This document shows, in pieces, positions 17,001-26,851 of a stretch of DNA of 45,804 bases. The stretch covers positions 1 to 45,804 of the forward strand of contig SISS01000007.1 in the NCBI GenBank assembly GCA_004332335.1, written 5' to 3'. The notes under the pieces are model-generated. The model was not told where the DNA came from. It saw only the letters and a list, made by a program, of their open reading frames with translations, and searched no databases. Position 1 is the first letter of the stretch. The number at the start of each line of letters is the position of its first letter. Source of the DNA: Methanoregulaceae archaeon UXB-2016. GTDB taxonomy: Archaea > Halobacteriota > Methanomicrobia > Methanomicrobiales > Methanospirillaceae. A program made the translations under genes and the position numbers.

Positions 17001-17651
17001 GTCGACGCCTTCCTCGGTGAGGTCGAGCGATCGATGGAACGGATCAACATCCCGTTCATCGTGGCCGTGCTCAAGCGTGCCCTCGTGCAGCGCCTGGTCG
17101 CAATCGCCCAGCGGCGCGATGCGGAGGGGTTCACAGCCCGGGCGATCGCGGTGGCCAGGGGGATCGAGGACGAGGATGTCCGGTACGAGACTCTGCGCCG
17201 CCTCAACCAGGACCCCCAGCCGGCCGTGGCGGACAGCGTGCACGCCTCCGTGCTCGACGCCAAGCGGAAGATCCAGTCGGGCGAGTTCTCAAAGAACCTG
17301 ATCGCCTCGATCGATCGGAGCCTGCACGTGATCCCGGACCGGGCCCTGCAGGCGAAGTACTATACCGAGCTCTTTGTCGCGGCCAAAGAGTCCGGCCAGG
17401 AGAACCTCGGGGAGAAGCTCCTCCGGTCCGCGATCAACGCGGCCGAGATCATCAGGCCGCTCTCGCGCCGCGTCTACGTCCTCGGAGACATGGCCCTCAA
17501 GGTCTTCGCGGCCGGCGACGAGCTGCGTTCGAGCGATATCATGGACATGGCCGGCGAGGCCGCGACCAACATCCGCGAGTTCCGCCAGCGGGACCAGATC
17601 TTCGACGAGCTCGCGATGGTGATCAAGGTGATGCAGGAACTGCGGGTATGA
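14082..17651 (+). CDS. Very large all-helical repeat protein of unknown function
   Basis: 1189 residues, no signal peptide or membrane segment, rich in R, E, I and L. It appears to be built from degenerate ~35-40-residue helical-hairpin units of the TPR/HEAT-like kind, with recurring patterns such as ALLIELVPALITWG, EALFAVIEAASLLA, ILILADIATLLVG and EALIAVSNMVRD. No catalytic motif was found. Such solenoids usually act as scaffolds or regulators. I chose ATG 14082, preceded by ATAGGAA, over TTG 14067. It overlaps the acylphosphatase start by 4 nt, so the two are coupled. Its promoter carries an unusual inverted repeat. I do not recognise the family. Confidence 0.8.
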   Translation: MQSPQSLVDPLEKAVHARDIPSIDEIVRGLSTIQKRKDRAVQIQLANRVLIAAALDQDEPAYIGFLQELTKEEVEGLAVRLTGHYLTHQDERWIDAILQVTGQLDRKSSQSRILSQVAKTLVDTGVRDRRQVLIERGMGILSQISFRKYRSALLIELVPALITWGITTHDIRYHRRALELVPEIGDVSERADLHCDIVTAMVTIGIAERDLSIVYEAIRSASAILQKLRRINCTLAIIDMTWRSPIAKTISEIKTFMDAFTDLPEPRQVEIFECLVHELLERIKDRSQLYSTLLSLERDMPGSRRHLVVRLLKKAETTGDHWYIKKALEFNGRITDPAQIPLKEIIHSGILIAEKTRNPDFLIAVLPLVEQLYDRPAATHTYLQFTNTLLRIGEFYDAIETHSRVDMHDLVHRHQTDEASVRLLKEAILRDEIDLVNARVLSLLEPEQTETAIYRAVYELCKEHPFSDTVEHIGAIRSLARLHPRSDQLLLDSITILIEHGFLVEGDPGVLIDLAEGIAELPIREGAIAYIIRNLTVIGVEKKSRDFLQRAIGIASNIEGQHIRSEALFAVIEAASLLAVKQSDLDLLRRMRSWSTSLLEKEYATGAIGKIVQGMIRYALIEKAPYALDEADALLELIDDPALRQQLTERVIEAYIRVGCLRLEESAFTYQSPDFIEEARPFQQALALLRQHTKPGQVSLKIAGAIDIVLQYAERSSAVNFFVPLTLFSLEIENPLERDAMIARIAGGLREIVELLDSTDPYEVLAYLLMRLDQAETSILIMDLACQLNAQIKDPYTRLSGMSTLADLFMRQGRRERADGLVNEIIGRLETLPHQYQRILILADIATLLVGVDEVRAYACLQQAIGLLDGVEPERASFVRVQLVLSIVSLHGVNRNVENVPRAMAIIEGIGNPEDYIEALIAVSNMVRDDTGSCREILRLVSRSIEAIPSPYERGTALLNVIPIAEVCGEHSYVDAFLGEVERSMERINIPFIVAVLKRALVQRLVAIAQRRDAEGFTARAIAVARGIEDEDVRYETLRRLNQDPQPAVADSVHASVLDAKRKIQSGEFSKNLIASIDRSLHVIPDRALQAKYYTELFVAAKESGQENLGEKLLRSAINAAEIIRPLSRRVYVLGDMALKVFAAGDELRSSDIMDMAGEAATNIREFRQRDQIFDELAMVIKVMQELRV

Positions 17652-17923
17652 GGGCCGTCGCGCTCCTCGTCTCGGGCCGGGTGCAGGGCGTGGGCTTCCG
17701 CGCCTGCGTAAAGAGGATCGCCGACAGCCTGATCATCACGGGCGAGGTGATGAATCTCGCCGACGGCCGTGTCCGGATCATCGCAGCGACCGAGGACATG
17801 ATCCTGGAGAAGTTCATCTCGATGCTCTACGGCTGTCCGCGGGCGATCGTCCGGGAGATCCGGATGGAGTCGGTCGAGGCGGCCGCGTCGCCCGAGTTCG
17901 TGATCCGAAAGGGCCTCTTTTAG
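17648..17923 (+). CDS. acyP: Acylphosphatase
   Basis: A 91-residue small cytosolic enzyme hydrolysing acyl phosphates. The signature GRVQGVGFR (10-18) holds the catalytic R18, and N36 in VMNLADG is the second catalytic residue. The ATG overlaps the stop of the large helical-repeat gene (ATGA). The 3' end overlaps the convergent Cas1-like gene by 4 nt, leaving no room for separate terminators. Confidence 0.92.
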   Translation: MRAVALLVSGRVQGVGFRACVKRIADSLIITGEVMNLADGRVRIIAATEDMILEKFISMLYGCPRAIVREIRMESVEAAASPEFVIRKGLF

Positions 17924-18837
17924 ACGATGGTGAACTCGAGGTCTCCCTCGAGGACGCCCACGTACTGCCGCACCTGGCGATCGATCCGTGCCTGGTCGAT
18001 CGAACGGTGCAGGTGCCCCGTCACCTCCCGCACGAGCTCCTCCGAGAGCTGGCAACGGTCGGGCGATCGATCGAATGCGGCCGTGGTGAGCCCGCTTTTC
18101 AGGAGGCCGAAGATCGTCCGGTCGACCATCTCGGTCCGAAAACAGTCGCCGAGATCGCGGACAAGTCCCCGTTCCCCCAGGGAGAGGGGGCCGATCGACG
18201 GATCGAGGCGTGCGCCGATGCAGGCCCCGAGGACCCCGGCCGAGAGAATGCCGTACGAGAGGGAGAGGAGCGCATTGACGGGATCCCGATACGGCGACCC
18301 GGTTCGGCGCCGGTACCCGATCTCAGGCGGCAGGCTTCGTCCCATGATCTCGTAGTACATGTCGCCGAGCATGCGGTGTGCCCGCTGGAGCTCCTGGAGC
18401 CGGATCAGGTTCGGGAGCTCGGCCACGAGCGCCTGAATGACCTCGAGTTCGCCCGCATAGAACTCCGTGCCGACCTCGCCGATCAGCCCGAGGCGCACGT
18501 GGACGGCATGGGCGACGATCGTCAGGGCAACGCCGTGTGCGGGCAGGCACTCCTGGAGTCTGCGGAGCCGCTCGCCCTCGCGGTCGCCGCCAATCGGCTG
18601 GAGGACTCCGACGGGCTCACCATCGGGCTCGAGAAAGCTGACCCGGACTCCGTGCCGGAGGAGCCGGGTCACGGTCGCGGTCTGGATCGTGTGACGTCCC
18701 GCGAGCAGCAGGTGCGAGAGGTCGTTGAGGTCGTACTCCTCGACTCCGTTGCCCTGGCTGATGATCAGCCGGTCCGGCCCGGAGCGAATATGTGCGCCCG
18801 ATCCGGGCACCACGAGCCAGTCCACGTGCTCCGTCAC
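17920..18837 (-). CDS. Stand-alone Cas1 homologue with altered active site
   Basis: 305 residues with the complete Cas1 architecture: a beta-rich N-terminal domain (IISQGNGVEEYDLNDLSHLLL...TRLLRHGVRVSFLEPDGEPVG, about 24-78) and the helical catalytic domain with the hallmark DPVNALLSLSYGIL (185-198), GARLDPSIGPLS (208-219) and RDLGDCFRTEMVDR (227-240). Compared with active Cas1, the first metal-binding Glu position reads about H154, the conserved His in the GFLH-type motif is S219, and only D228/D231 remain. The protein is therefore probably not an active integrase. There is no Cas2, other cas gene or repeat array nearby. GTG 18837 is the longest start; GTG 18825 is an alternative. A TATA-like CTTTTAAC (minus strand, 18875-18882) suggests its own promoter after nusA. 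Confidence 0.82.
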   Translation of the reverse strand: MTEHVDWLVVPGSGAHIRSGPDRLIISQGNGVEEYDLNDLSHLLLAGRHTIQTATVTRLLRHGVRVSFLEPDGEPVGVLQPIGGDREGERLRRLQECLPAHGVALTIVAHAVHVRLGLIGEVGTEFYAGELEVIQALVAELPNLIRLQELQRAHRMLGDMYYEIMGRSLPPEIGYRRRTGSPYRDPVNALLSLSYGILSAGVLGACIGARLDPSIGPLSLGERGLVRDLGDCFRTEMVDRTIFGLLKSGLTTAAFDRSPDRCQLSEELVREVTGHLHRSIDQARIDRQVRQYVGVLEGDLEFTIV

Positions 18838-18886
18838 GATACTTCAGAGGTTGTGTCGTCAGAAGAAGAAGGTTGTTAAAAGATGA

Positions 18887-19336
18887 TCAGGAGGAGACTT
18901 CAGGCTGCTCGAGCAGCACGTCCTGAATGTCATGCTGTCGCATGGAGAGCTTCTTCGCCTTGAAGATGTTCTTGCCCTCCTTGCCGATAGCGATGCCACG
19001 GTCCTCCTCGCGGACCTCGACGTGGGCCACCGGGCCCCGCTCGGAGTCCTCGAAGTCGACATCGAGCACCTGGGCCGGCAGGAAGCAGTTCTTGACGAAC
19101 TGCTCGGCGCTGTCCGAGTACTCGACGACCTCGATCCGCTTCCCCATCGCGTCGGAGGCCTTCTTGATCGAGGCCCCCTTCTTGCCGATCGCAAGCCCCA
19201 TCTCGCCGGGGTTGACCACGAAGATGATTCGGCTGTTCCGCTCGTCGATCACGCAGTCGCGCGAGCCCGCACCCGTCAGGCTCTCGAACTCCGAGATCAG
19301 GCGCATGCAGTCCTCGGTCAGTGTGAACTCAGGCAT
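18887..19336 (-). CDS. nusA: Archaeal NusA-like KH-domain transcription factor
   Basis: 149 residues with two KH domains, each with a GxxG loop: AIGKKGASIKKA (about 49-60) and AIGKEGKNIFKA (about 115-126). It lacks the N-terminal RNA-polymerase-binding and S1 domains of bacterial NusA, as usual in archaea. It follows rpl30e by 2 nt at the end of the RNA polymerase operon. It binds RNA and is thought to affect elongation or termination. Confidence 0.93.
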   Translation of the reverse strand: MPEFTLTEDCMRLISEFESLTGAGSRDCVIDERNSRIIFVVNPGEMGLAIGKKGASIKKASDAMGKRIEVVEYSDSAEQFVKNCFLPAQVLDVDFEDSERGPVAHVEVREEDRGIAIGKEGKNIFKAKKLSMRQHDIQDVLLEQPEVSS

Positions 19337-19338
19337 GC

Positions 19339-19629
19339 TCAGGCCCTCTTCAGACTGGCGATGTCCGATTCGCCCGGGTCGACGATTGCGAGTGCGCTGA
19401 CCATGTGCGGCTTGCCGCAGGCCTTGCCGAGCTGGACCGAGGAGCCGTCAAAGGTGTAGACAAAGACACCCGACTCTCCGGCCAGCTTCGTGCGGTAGGC
19501 CTCAGGGCAGTTCCTCGCGACGACGACCATATTGGCCCCGCCGCTCATGACACATCGCTCGGTCTCGTTCTGACCGAGCACCACATTCCCGGTCTTGATG
19601 GCCTTTCGAAGGGATACGTTAAATTCCAT
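19339..19629 (-). CDS. rpl30e: Ribosomal protein L30e (eL30)
   Basis: A 96-residue L7Ae/L30e-fold protein of the large ribosomal subunit. Recognisable stretches are RKAIKTGNVVLGQNET, ANMVVVARNCP and LGKACGKPHMVSALAIVDPGES. It lies between rpoA'' and nusA, the standard archaeal position, 10 nt after the A'' stop. Confidence 0.95.
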   Translation of the reverse strand: MEFNVSLRKAIKTGNVVLGQNETERCVMSGGANMVVVARNCPEAYRTKLAGESGVFVYTFDGSSVQLGKACGKPHMVSALAIVDPGESDIASLKRA

Positions 19630-19639
19630 TGAATTTCCT

Positions 19640-20809
19640 CTACGTTCTGGGCTTTGCGATCAGCTTGACGTCGCCCGTGCCGAGCTGGATCGGCTGACCG
19701 ACGATTACGTTCTCGGTCACACCGTTCAGCTCGTCGACCTCGTTTGCGACCGCAGCATCGAGCAGATGGTTCACGGTCACCTCGAATGCGGCGCGGGAGA
19801 GGACGGACTCCTTCTCACCGGCGATGCCGTGACGGCCGATCTGCTTGACCTCGCCGTCCATGCACATCATATCGGCGACGAGCATGATGTGTCGGACGTC
19901 GACCTTGATACCCTGCTCGCCGAGTGTCGAGAGGGCCTCGGCCATGATCGCGTTCCGCGCGGCCTCGATCCCGAGGACCTGGGCGATCTCGCTGATGTTG
20001 TTCGTCCGGGTTCGCGTAGTGTCGACACCGGCGACCTCGAAGACGTCCTTTAAGTTGGAGCCTTCAGTATAAAGTATATACTCACCGCTCTCTTTTCGGA
20101 CCACGACGCGCTCGATATCGTCGATCCCCTGCACGATCACGTTCCTGACGTGCTCGGCGAGCTGGAAGAGGTTCTGGTACTTCGCCTGGTCCTTCGGCGT
20201 GAACAGGATCACGTGGTCCTGCTCGACGACCTCGGCCTCGAAGTCGCGGTAGTGTCGGCGTTCGCGGATCTTCTTCTGCGCGGTCTCGGCGATCAGGTCC
20301 ATCGAGATCTTGCGCTTGGCCAGCACGGCCTCGTTCACGTGGACCAGGACCTGCATGTTCTCCATGTCGGTCGTGATGTCGCCGAACTCGTGGAGGGGGG
20401 CTGCCTCGATCTGCCATGAGACCATCCGCGCCTTGTCCCGGTCGTTGTTGTAATCGGGGGAGAGGTGGATGGTCATGGTCGGCGTGGAGGGCTCCTTCCT
20501 CGCGTCCATGATCTCGATCAGGCGCGGGAGACCGAGCGTAACGTTGATCTCGGCCACACCCGCGTAGTGGAAGGTACGCATGGTCATCTGCGTGCCCGGC
20601 TCCCCGATCGACTGGGCCGCGATTACGCCGACCGCCTCGAGCGGCTCGATCCGGGTCGACTTGAACTCGGCGTGGACCCCGGTCATGATCTGCTCGAACT
20701 GGGCATCCGTGATCTGCTTGTCCTCGAGCGCCTTCAGGAGCTGCTGCTTGGTCAGGTCGGGGAGCGCGGCTCCCACGATCTCCTCACGCATCGTTTCGGT
20801 GAACAGCAT
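19640..20809 (-). CDS. rpoA2: DNA-directed RNA polymerase subunit A''
   Basis: A 389-residue C-terminal part of the split largest subunit. The trigger-loop region [30 protein letters not shown] is clear at about residues 57-86, followed by the [21 protein letters not shown] segment. The ATG overlaps the A' stop (ATGA), keeping the two halves at equal dosage. Confidence 0.97.
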   Translation of the reverse strand: MLFTETMREEIVGAALPDLTKQQLLKALEDKQITDAQFEQIMTGVHAEFKSTRIEPLEAVGVIAAQSIGEPGTQMTMRTFHYAGVAEINVTLGLPRLIEIMDARKEPSTPTMTIHLSPDYNNDRDKARMVSWQIEAAPLHEFGDITTDMENMQVLVHVNEAVLAKRKISMDLIAETAQKKIRERRHYRDFEAEVVEQDHVILFTPKDQAKYQNLFQLAEHVRNVIVQGIDDIERVVVRKESGEYILYTEGSNLKDVFEVAGVDTTRTRTNNISEIAQVLGIEAARNAIMAEALSTLGEQGIKVDVRHIMLVADMMCMDGEVKQIGRHGIAGEKESVLSRAAFEVTVNHLLDAAVANEVDELNGVTENVIVGQPIQLGTGDVKLIAKPRT

Positions 20810-23454
20810 CAGACCTCCTCCTTGAGGACCGATTCGACAAGTCCCTTCACGTCGACCGGGTCGCCGAACGAACCCTTCATGGGGTCGGTCCCGTCCTCGC
20901 CGTACTTGAACTGGATGATCCGGCCCATCGTGGTCCGGACGGTCCCGTCGTAGGCGACCTTGAGGTCCTGGAGCGCGTTGATCAGCCGCCGCTGGAGGTA
21001 CCCCGACTGGGAGGTACGGACGGCCGTATCCACGAGACCTTCACGCCCGCCGATCGCGTGGAAGAAGAACTCGGTCGGTGAGAGTCCGCTCTTGTACGAG
21101 TGGAGGATGAAGCCGTGGGCGTCAGCGCCGCGGTCGCCCCGCTTGTAGTGCGGCAGGGTCCGCTCCTCGTACCCACGCATGATCCGTTCGCCACGCACTG
21201 ACTGCTGGCCGATGCACCCGGCCATCTGGGTCAGGTTCAGCATCGAACCGCGGGCGCCGGAGACGGCCATCAGCACGGCCGAGTTGCCGAGACCGAGGTG
21301 ACGGCCTGCAATCTCACCCGTGCGGTCACGGGCCTTGCCGAGCACCTGCATGATCTGCATCTCGAGGGTCTCCTCGGGGGTCCGGCCGGGCATCGGCTCG
21401 AGCTGACCCTCCTGGAAGATCCTGATCCGGCGGTCGACGTCGTCCTTCGCCTTGCTGAGTTCGTCCTCGATCTGGCCGTACTCGGTCTTGGAGAGGTCCT
21501 CGTCGTCGATCCCGAACGAGAAGCCGTCGATCATGATTCCGCGGATCGAGAGCCGGGTCATGTCGTCGATGAACTGGCTCGCCCGGTCCATCCCGCACTG
21601 CCGGATGATCCGGTTCAGGATCGCTCCGTCGAAGGCTCCGATCGACTTCTTGTCGATCGTGCCCGTCTCGAGCTGGCCGTCGATGACCCGGACGAACGCG
21701 TCGCGCTCGCAGTCGGTATACTTGCACTCGTCACAGTTGATGCAGGACGAGGCCCGGAAGACCATGTTCAGGCCGTCGGGCAGGATCATCGAGAAGACCT
21801 GCTTGTTCGACCACATCGGGGTCCCGTCCTCCTCGACCTTTCCGGGCTCGGGCAGGTGCTCGAACTCGAAGTACTTGAGGAGGTAGAGGATCTCGGACTT
21901 GGTGAACCACCGGAGGTCGTGGGTCAGCATGAAGATCCCCGAGATGTGATCGTGGATCCCGCCGATGATCGGACCGCCGAACCGGGGGGAGAGGATGTTC
22001 TCCTGGACCGCGACCAGGATCGCGGCCTCGGCCCGCGCCTCTTCGGTCTGCGGAACGTGGAGGTTCATCTCGTCCCCATCGAAGTCGGCGTTGTAGGGTG
22101 GGCAGACCGCCGGGTTGAGCCGGAAGGTCTTGCCGTCCATCACCTTGATCCGGTGGGCCATGATCGACATCCGGTGCAGCGACGGCTGCCGGTTGAAGAG
22201 CACGATATCACCGTCGCGCAGCTGCCGCTCGACCGTGTATCCCGGCTCGATCTGCTCGGCGATCGTCTCGAGGTTGTCGCCCCCGAGGCGAAGCCGCCGG
22301 TTGTCGGGCCGGATCACGTAGTTCGCGCCGCACGGCACTTTGAGGCTCTTTCGCTCCGGGCCGCGAAGCACGAACTCGCGCATCTCCTCGAGGTTGTAGG
22401 CCGTGACCCGGACGGGCACGGTCATCTCGATCGCGATCGAGAGCGGGATGCCGACCTCGGTCACCGAGAGGTTCGGGTTCGGCGAGATCACCGTACGGGC
22501 CGAGAAGTTCACGCGCTTGCCCGAGAGCGAGCCGCGGAACCGGCCGTCCTTGCCCTTCAGGCGCTGCGAGAGCGTCTTCAGGGGCCGGCCCGAGCGGTGG
22601 CGCGCGGGCGGGCAACCGGCCACCTCGTTGTCGAGGTAGGTCGTGACGTGGTACTGGAGGAGTTCCCAGAGGTCCTCGATGATCAGCTGCGGGGCGCCGG
22701 CGTCCTGGTTCTCCTTGAACCGCTGGTTGATCCGGATGATGTCCACGAGCTTGTGGGTCAGGTCGTCCTCGGAGCGCTGGCCGTTCTCGAGGATGATCGA
22801 GGGGCGCATCGTGACCGGCGGTACGGGCAGCACGGTCAGGATGGTCCACTCGGGCCGGGCCACGTCGGGGTTGATCCCGAGCAGCTTGAGGTCCGAGTCG
22901 GGGATCCGCTCGAGCCGGGCCCGGATGTCGGCCGGGGTCAGCTTGTGCTCGTTCTTCTTGCCGTCCTCGAGCAGGACTTCGGAGAAGGTGGTCGGCTTCT
23001 CGAAGTTCACCTTGAGCTGCTGCTCCCCGCAGTGGGGGCAGGACCGCTCCTTCTTGATGTCCTTCTCGGTCAGGACATCGCCGCCCAGCTCGTCCTCGGC
23101 CGTGATCGAGACCTTCTTGATCTCGTCAGGGGAGAGGAGGAGCCGGCCGCAGGCGCGGCAGGTGACCCGGAGAAGTTTCCGGATCAGGCGTGTGTATCCG
23201 ACGTGGATGACGGGCTTGGCGAGCTCGATGTGCCCGAAGTGGCCCGGGCAGTCGGCGGCCTTCTGGTCGCAGGTCTTGCAGCGCAGCCCGGGATCGATCA
23301 CCCCAAGTGCGAGGTCCATCAGGCCCTGGGGATACGGAAACCCGTCGTCGTCGTAGGTATCCGCCCAGATGATCTTCCTGACGGACATGGTCCGGATCTC
23401 CTTGGGGGAGAGGAGACCGAACTTGATCTTTCCGATGCGTTTTGGACTCGGCAT
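20809..23454 (-). CDS. rpoA1: DNA-directed RNA polymerase subunit A'
   Basis: 881 residues. The catalytic Mg-binding loop NADFDGD is at 455-461. N-terminal zinc sites are C59/C62/C69/H72 and C99/C102/C139/C142. [17 protein letters not shown] is the conserved clamp segment. It starts 7 nt after the B' stop. Length and motifs are normal for euryarchaea. Confidence 0.97.
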   Translation of the reverse strand: MPSPKRIGKIKFGLLSPKEIRTMSVRKIIWADTYDDDGFPYPQGLMDLALGVIDPGLRCKTCDQKAADCPGHFGHIELAKPVIHVGYTRLIRKLLRVTCRACGRLLLSPDEIKKVSITAEDELGGDVLTEKDIKKERSCPHCGEQQLKVNFEKPTTFSEVLLEDGKKNEHKLTPADIRARLERIPDSDLKLLGINPDVARPEWTILTVLPVPPVTMRPSIILENGQRSEDDLTHKLVDIIRINQRFKENQDAGAPQLIIEDLWELLQYHVTTYLDNEVAGCPPARHRSGRPLKTLSQRLKGKDGRFRGSLSGKRVNFSARTVISPNPNLSVTEVGIPLSIAIEMTVPVRVTAYNLEEMREFVLRGPERKSLKVPCGANYVIRPDNRRLRLGGDNLETIAEQIEPGYTVERQLRDGDIVLFNRQPSLHRMSIMAHRIKVMDGKTFRLNPAVCPPYNADFDGDEMNLHVPQTEEARAEAAILVAVQENILSPRFGGPIIGGIHDHISGIFMLTHDLRWFTKSEILYLLKYFEFEHLPEPGKVEEDGTPMWSNKQVFSMILPDGLNMVFRASSCINCDECKYTDCERDAFVRVIDGQLETGTIDKKSIGAFDGAILNRIIRQCGMDRASQFIDDMTRLSIRGIMIDGFSFGIDDEDLSKTEYGQIEDELSKAKDDVDRRIRIFQEGQLEPMPGRTPEETLEMQIMQVLGKARDRTGEIAGRHLGLGNSAVLMAVSGARGSMLNLTQMAGCIGQQSVRGERIMRGYEERTLPHYKRGDRGADAHGFILHSYKSGLSPTEFFFHAIGGREGLVDTAVRTSQSGYLQRRLINALQDLKVAYDGTVRTTMGRIIQFKYGEDGTDPMKGSFGDPVDVKGLVESVLKEEV

Positions 23455-23461
23455 ATATCTA

Positions 23462-25276
23462 TTACACCTGGTCCTCGAGGACCATCCTCGGGGCGATCCC
23501 CATGCTCTTCATCTCGTCGAGCAGGAGCTTGAACGCGTAGCTCATCTCGACGAGGTAGATGTCGGTCTCGGCACCGCAGACGAGGCAGCGGGTCGTGTTC
23601 CGCTTCCGGTCGAGCATCGCGACCATGCCGCACTTGGCACAGACGTACTGCTGGACCTTGTCCGACTCGTCGAGCAGCCGCTCCTTCAGGGCCATGGCGG
23701 CGCCGTGGCCGATCATCACGTCGCGCTCCATCTCGCCGAACCGCAGACCGCCCTCGCGGGCGCGCCCCTCGGTCGGCTGCCGGGTCAGGACCTGCACGGG
23801 CCCGCGCGAGCGAGCGTGCATCTTGGACGAGACCATGTGGTAGAGCTTCTGGTAGTAGATCACGCCGACATAGATGTCGGCCGTGAAGGGCTTGCCCGTG
23901 ATCCCGTCGTACATCACCTCGCGCCCGGTGGGGGCGAAGCCGAACTCCATCAGAGCGCTGCGGAGGTTGACCTCGCGCTCGCCCGAGAAGGCGGTGGCGT
24001 CGATACGCCGGCCCTCGAGCGAGCCGACCTTGCCGCCGATCATCTCGAGCATGTGCCCGATGGTCATCCGTGACGGGATGGCGTGCGGGTTGATCACGAG
24101 GTCGGGGACGACGCCGCCCTCGGTGAAGGGCATGTCCTCGGGGGCCGTGATCAGGCCGATGACGCCCTTCTGCCCGTGGCGGGACGCGAACTTGTCGCCG
24201 ACCTCGGGGACACGCAGGTCGCGTGTCCGGACTTTGACCAGGCGGGAGGAGTTCTCGCCCTCGGTGATGATCACCGTGTCGACGATGCCGTGCTCGTTCG
24301 AGCGCATCGTGACCGAGGTGTCGCGCCGCTTCTCGACCGTGATCAGGTCTGAGGTCGGCTCCTCCAGGAACCGCGGCGGGGAGGTCTTGCCGATCAGGAC
24401 GTCCTTCTCGCTCACGGCTGTCTCGGGGTTGATGATGCCGTCGTCGTCGAGGTTCTTGTAGTACTCCTCGCCGTGGGCACCGGTCACCTCCGAGTCGGGG
24501 ATCTCGATCCGGTCGACCTGGCCGCCGGGATACCGGCGCTCCTCGCCCTCGTAGGTCCGGAAGAAGTGGGACCGGCCGAGGCCGCGGTCGATAGAGGAGC
24601 GGTTGAAGATGAGCGCGTCCTCGATGTTGAACCCTTCATACGAGAGGATGGCGACCACGAAGTTCTGGCCGCCCGGCCGGTCGTCCGAGCCGATCAGCTC
24701 GTTGGTCTGGGTGCGCACGAGCGGCTTCTGCACATAGTGGAGCAGGTGGCCGCGCGTATCGGGGCGGAGCTTCATGTTCGCCGAGCCGAAGCCGAGCGCC
24801 TGCTTGACCATCCCCGCGCCCATCGTGACGCGGGGTGAGGCGTTGTGCTCGGGGAACGGCACGTGGGCCGCGCCGAGCCCGAGGATCAGGGCCGGGTCGA
24901 TCTCGAGGTGCGTGTGGGCCGGTGTAAGGTCGGACTCGTTGATCGCGATCAGGAGGTCCTCCTCCTCCTCGGCGTCGATGAACTCGAGGAATCCGCGACG
25001 GATGAAGTCCTTGAAGTCGATCTCCTTCTGCTGGAGCCGGGCCAGCTCCTCGTTCGTGAGGACGGGCCGGCCGTTCTCGACCACGATCAGGGGGCGGCGA
25101 GCCCGTCCCCGGTCCGTGTGGATGATCACGTCGCCGTTGTAGGGCTTGTACGACGCGTTGATCTCGGTCGAGACTCCGCCGCTCCGGCGGAGCTTCCGGA
25201 TCTCCTGGACCAGTGCGCCGGCGTCCTCGACGAGCCCGATCAGGGCGCCGTCGACAAAGACGCGCGAGCGCTTCAT
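23462..25276 (-). CDS. rpoB1: DNA-directed RNA polymerase subunit B'
   Basis: 604 residues, the C-terminal part of the split second-largest subunit. [22 protein letters not shown] and the C-terminal zinc finger CAKCG...CLVCG are present. ATG 25276 ([10 protein letters not shown]) overlaps the B'' stop (ATGA), which decides the start over longer in-frame extensions. Confidence 0.96.
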   Translation of the reverse strand: MKRSRVFVDGALIGLVEDAGALVQEIRKLRRSGGVSTEINASYKPYNGDVIIHTDRGRARRPLIVVENGRPVLTNEELARLQQKEIDFKDFIRRGFLEFIDAEEEEDLLIAINESDLTPAHTHLEIDPALILGLGAAHVPFPEHNASPRVTMGAGMVKQALGFGSANMKLRPDTRGHLLHYVQKPLVRTQTNELIGSDDRPGGQNFVVAILSYEGFNIEDALIFNRSSIDRGLGRSHFFRTYEGEERRYPGGQVDRIEIPDSEVTGAHGEEYYKNLDDDGIINPETAVSEKDVLIGKTSPPRFLEEPTSDLITVEKRRDTSVTMRSNEHGIVDTVIITEGENSSRLVKVRTRDLRVPEVGDKFASRHGQKGVIGLITAPEDMPFTEGGVVPDLVINPHAIPSRMTIGHMLEMIGGKVGSLEGRRIDATAFSGEREVNLRSALMEFGFAPTGREVMYDGITGKPFTADIYVGVIYYQKLYHMVSSKMHARSRGPVQVLTRQPTEGRAREGGLRFGEMERDVMIGHGAAMALKERLLDESDKVQQYVCAKCGMVAMLDRKRNTTRCLVCGAETDIYLVEMSYAFKLLLDEMKSMGIAPRMVLEDQV

Positions 25277-26835
25277 CGGGCCACCTCGCTCTTGAGCCCT
25301 TCGACACCCATCGTGTAGAGTATGGAGAGGACCTCGTCCTCGTCCGTGACCCCCTTCGAGATCTCGACCATCTGGGCGAAGTTCTTCACAAGGCCACAGT
25401 TCGGTCCTTCGGGCGTCTCGGACGGGCAGATCCGACCCCACTGGGTCGGGTGCAGGTCACGGGCCTCGAAGTGCGGCTGCGAGCGCGAGAGGGGTGAGAT
25501 CACGCGGCGGAGGTGCGAGAGCACGGCCATGTGGTCGACCCGGTCGAGGAGCTGTGAGACCCCCGTCCGTCCGCCGACCCAGTTCCCGGTCGCGAGCGGA
25601 TGGAGCAGGCGCTCGGTCAGGACGTCCGCACGGACTGCGGTCCCGATCGAGAGGTCGCGGTGACGCATCGAGGCGCGCTCGAGCTGATACTTGACGTCGC
25701 GGGTCAGGCGGTTGAGCGAGATCCGGAAGAGGTCCTCCATCAGGTCGCCCGCGAGCTTGAGCCGCTTGTTCGAGTAGTGGTCCTTGTCATCGATCCGGCG
25801 CTTGTCGAGCACGAGGTCGAAGCAGGCCTCGGCCATGCGGCCGAGGAAGTGGGCCTTGGCAAGGCGGACGCCGTGGACAGCGGCCTCGTGGCCGGGGTCG
25901 GTCTCGCTCATCCCGACCGGCATCAGGTAGTTCAGATGCGGCAGCAGGTAGTTGTCGAGCACGAACTCGGCACGCTTGCGCTGGTAGTCCCGCGTCTGGT
26001 TCGGTGCGAGCTTCTTCCCGACATACATGACCCCGCACTCGACCGAGTCGCACGCGGACTCTTCGAGGTTCTGCATCATGAAGGTCAGGATGTCCTCCTC
26101 GGTCGAGACCGCCTCGACCACCGCGTGGTCCGAGTCGAGCCCGAGGGCGCGCATCAGGTCCACGAACTTGAGGTGGCCTGCGACCGAGGGGAACGAGACC
26201 TCGAGGAGGTTCTTCTTGTTCCGCTCGACCACGACGAGGGCGCGGTACCCGCGGTACTGCGAGAAGACCTTTGCCACGTAGATCCGCTCGTTGTAGCGCT
26301 CCGTGAACTCGGTCATGATCTTGTTCGAGGCGAGGTCCTCGAGGGTCATCAGGACCCGCTCGGTCCCGTTCACGACAAAGTAGCCGCCGGGGTCCAGCGG
26401 GTCTTCGCCGTGGGTGATCCGCTCGGCGTCGCTCATGCCGGCCAGGTTGCACGCGCTCGAGCCGATCATGATCGGCAGAAGGCCGATCGTCGTGATCACG
26501 GGCTCCTGCCGTTCGCCGCCGTGCACAAGGGTCATATCCAGGTGCATCGGGGCTGCGTAGGTCAGGTTCCGCAGGCGCGCCTCGCATGGAAAGAGGTCGC
26601 CCTGCGAGCCGTCGGCCTCGCGGACCAGCGGCTTCATGACCTTGATCTGCCCGAGTTCGACCCAGACCGGCTCGTTCGACTTACCGCGGTTTTCGATGTC
26701 GGTCTCGATCACACGCTGCTCGTCCACGACCTTCTGCAGGTTGTGGAGGAGGAAGTGGTTGAATGAATCCAGCTGGTGCCGGGCCACGTGTTCGTGTGAG
26801 AAGTATGCTCGTGAGAGTATGGTACGGTCTAACAG
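25273..26835 (-). CDS. rpoB2: DNA-directed RNA polymerase subunit B'' (non-ATG start)
   Basis: About 520 residues, the N-terminal part of the second-largest subunit. [13 protein letters not shown] and [20 protein letters not shown] are family hallmarks. The conserved N terminus [28 protein letters not shown] has no in-frame ATG, GTG or TTG before it within the gap after rpoH. The codon at the expected Met position is CTG (26833-26835), preceded by GGGGGCTGAT. I therefore place the start at this CTG; the first in-frame GTG (in HEHVARH) would remove conserved residues. A sequencing error at this site is the alternative. Confidence 0.9.
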   Translation of the reverse strand: MLDRTILSRAYFSHEHVARHQLDSFNHFLLHNLQKVVDEQRVIETDIENRGKSNEPVWVELGQIKVMKPLVREADGSQGDLFPCEARLRNLTYAAPMHLDMTLVHGGERQEPVITTIGLLPIMIGSSACNLAGMSDAERITHGEDPLDPGGYFVVNGTERVLMTLEDLASNKIMTEFTERYNERIYVAKVFSQYRGYRALVVVERNKKNLLEVSFPSVAGHLKFVDLMRALGLDSDHAVVEAVSTEEDILTFMMQNLEESACDSVECGVMYVGKKLAPNQTRDYQRKRAEFVLDNYLLPHLNYLMPVGMSETDPGHEAAVHGVRLAKAHFLGRMAEACFDLVLDKRRIDDKDHYSNKRLKLAGDLMEDLFRISLNRLTRDVKYQLERASMRHRDLSIGTAVRADVLTERLLHPLATGNWVGGRTGVSQLLDRVDHMAVLSHLRRVISPLSRSQPHFEARDLHPTQWGRICPSETPEGPNCGLVKNFAQMVEISKGVTDEDEVLSILYTMGVEGLKSEVAR

Positions 26836-26851
26836 AGAATCAGCCCCCGAA

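Noticed and set aside
17900-18900. CRISPR array near the Cas1 homologue
   Set aside because: I looked at both flanks and saw only coding sequence of acyP, the helical-repeat protein and nusA, with no regularly spaced repeats.
21298-23532. 744-codon plus-strand frame opposite rpoA'
   Set aside because: Antisense shadow of a certain RNA polymerase gene.
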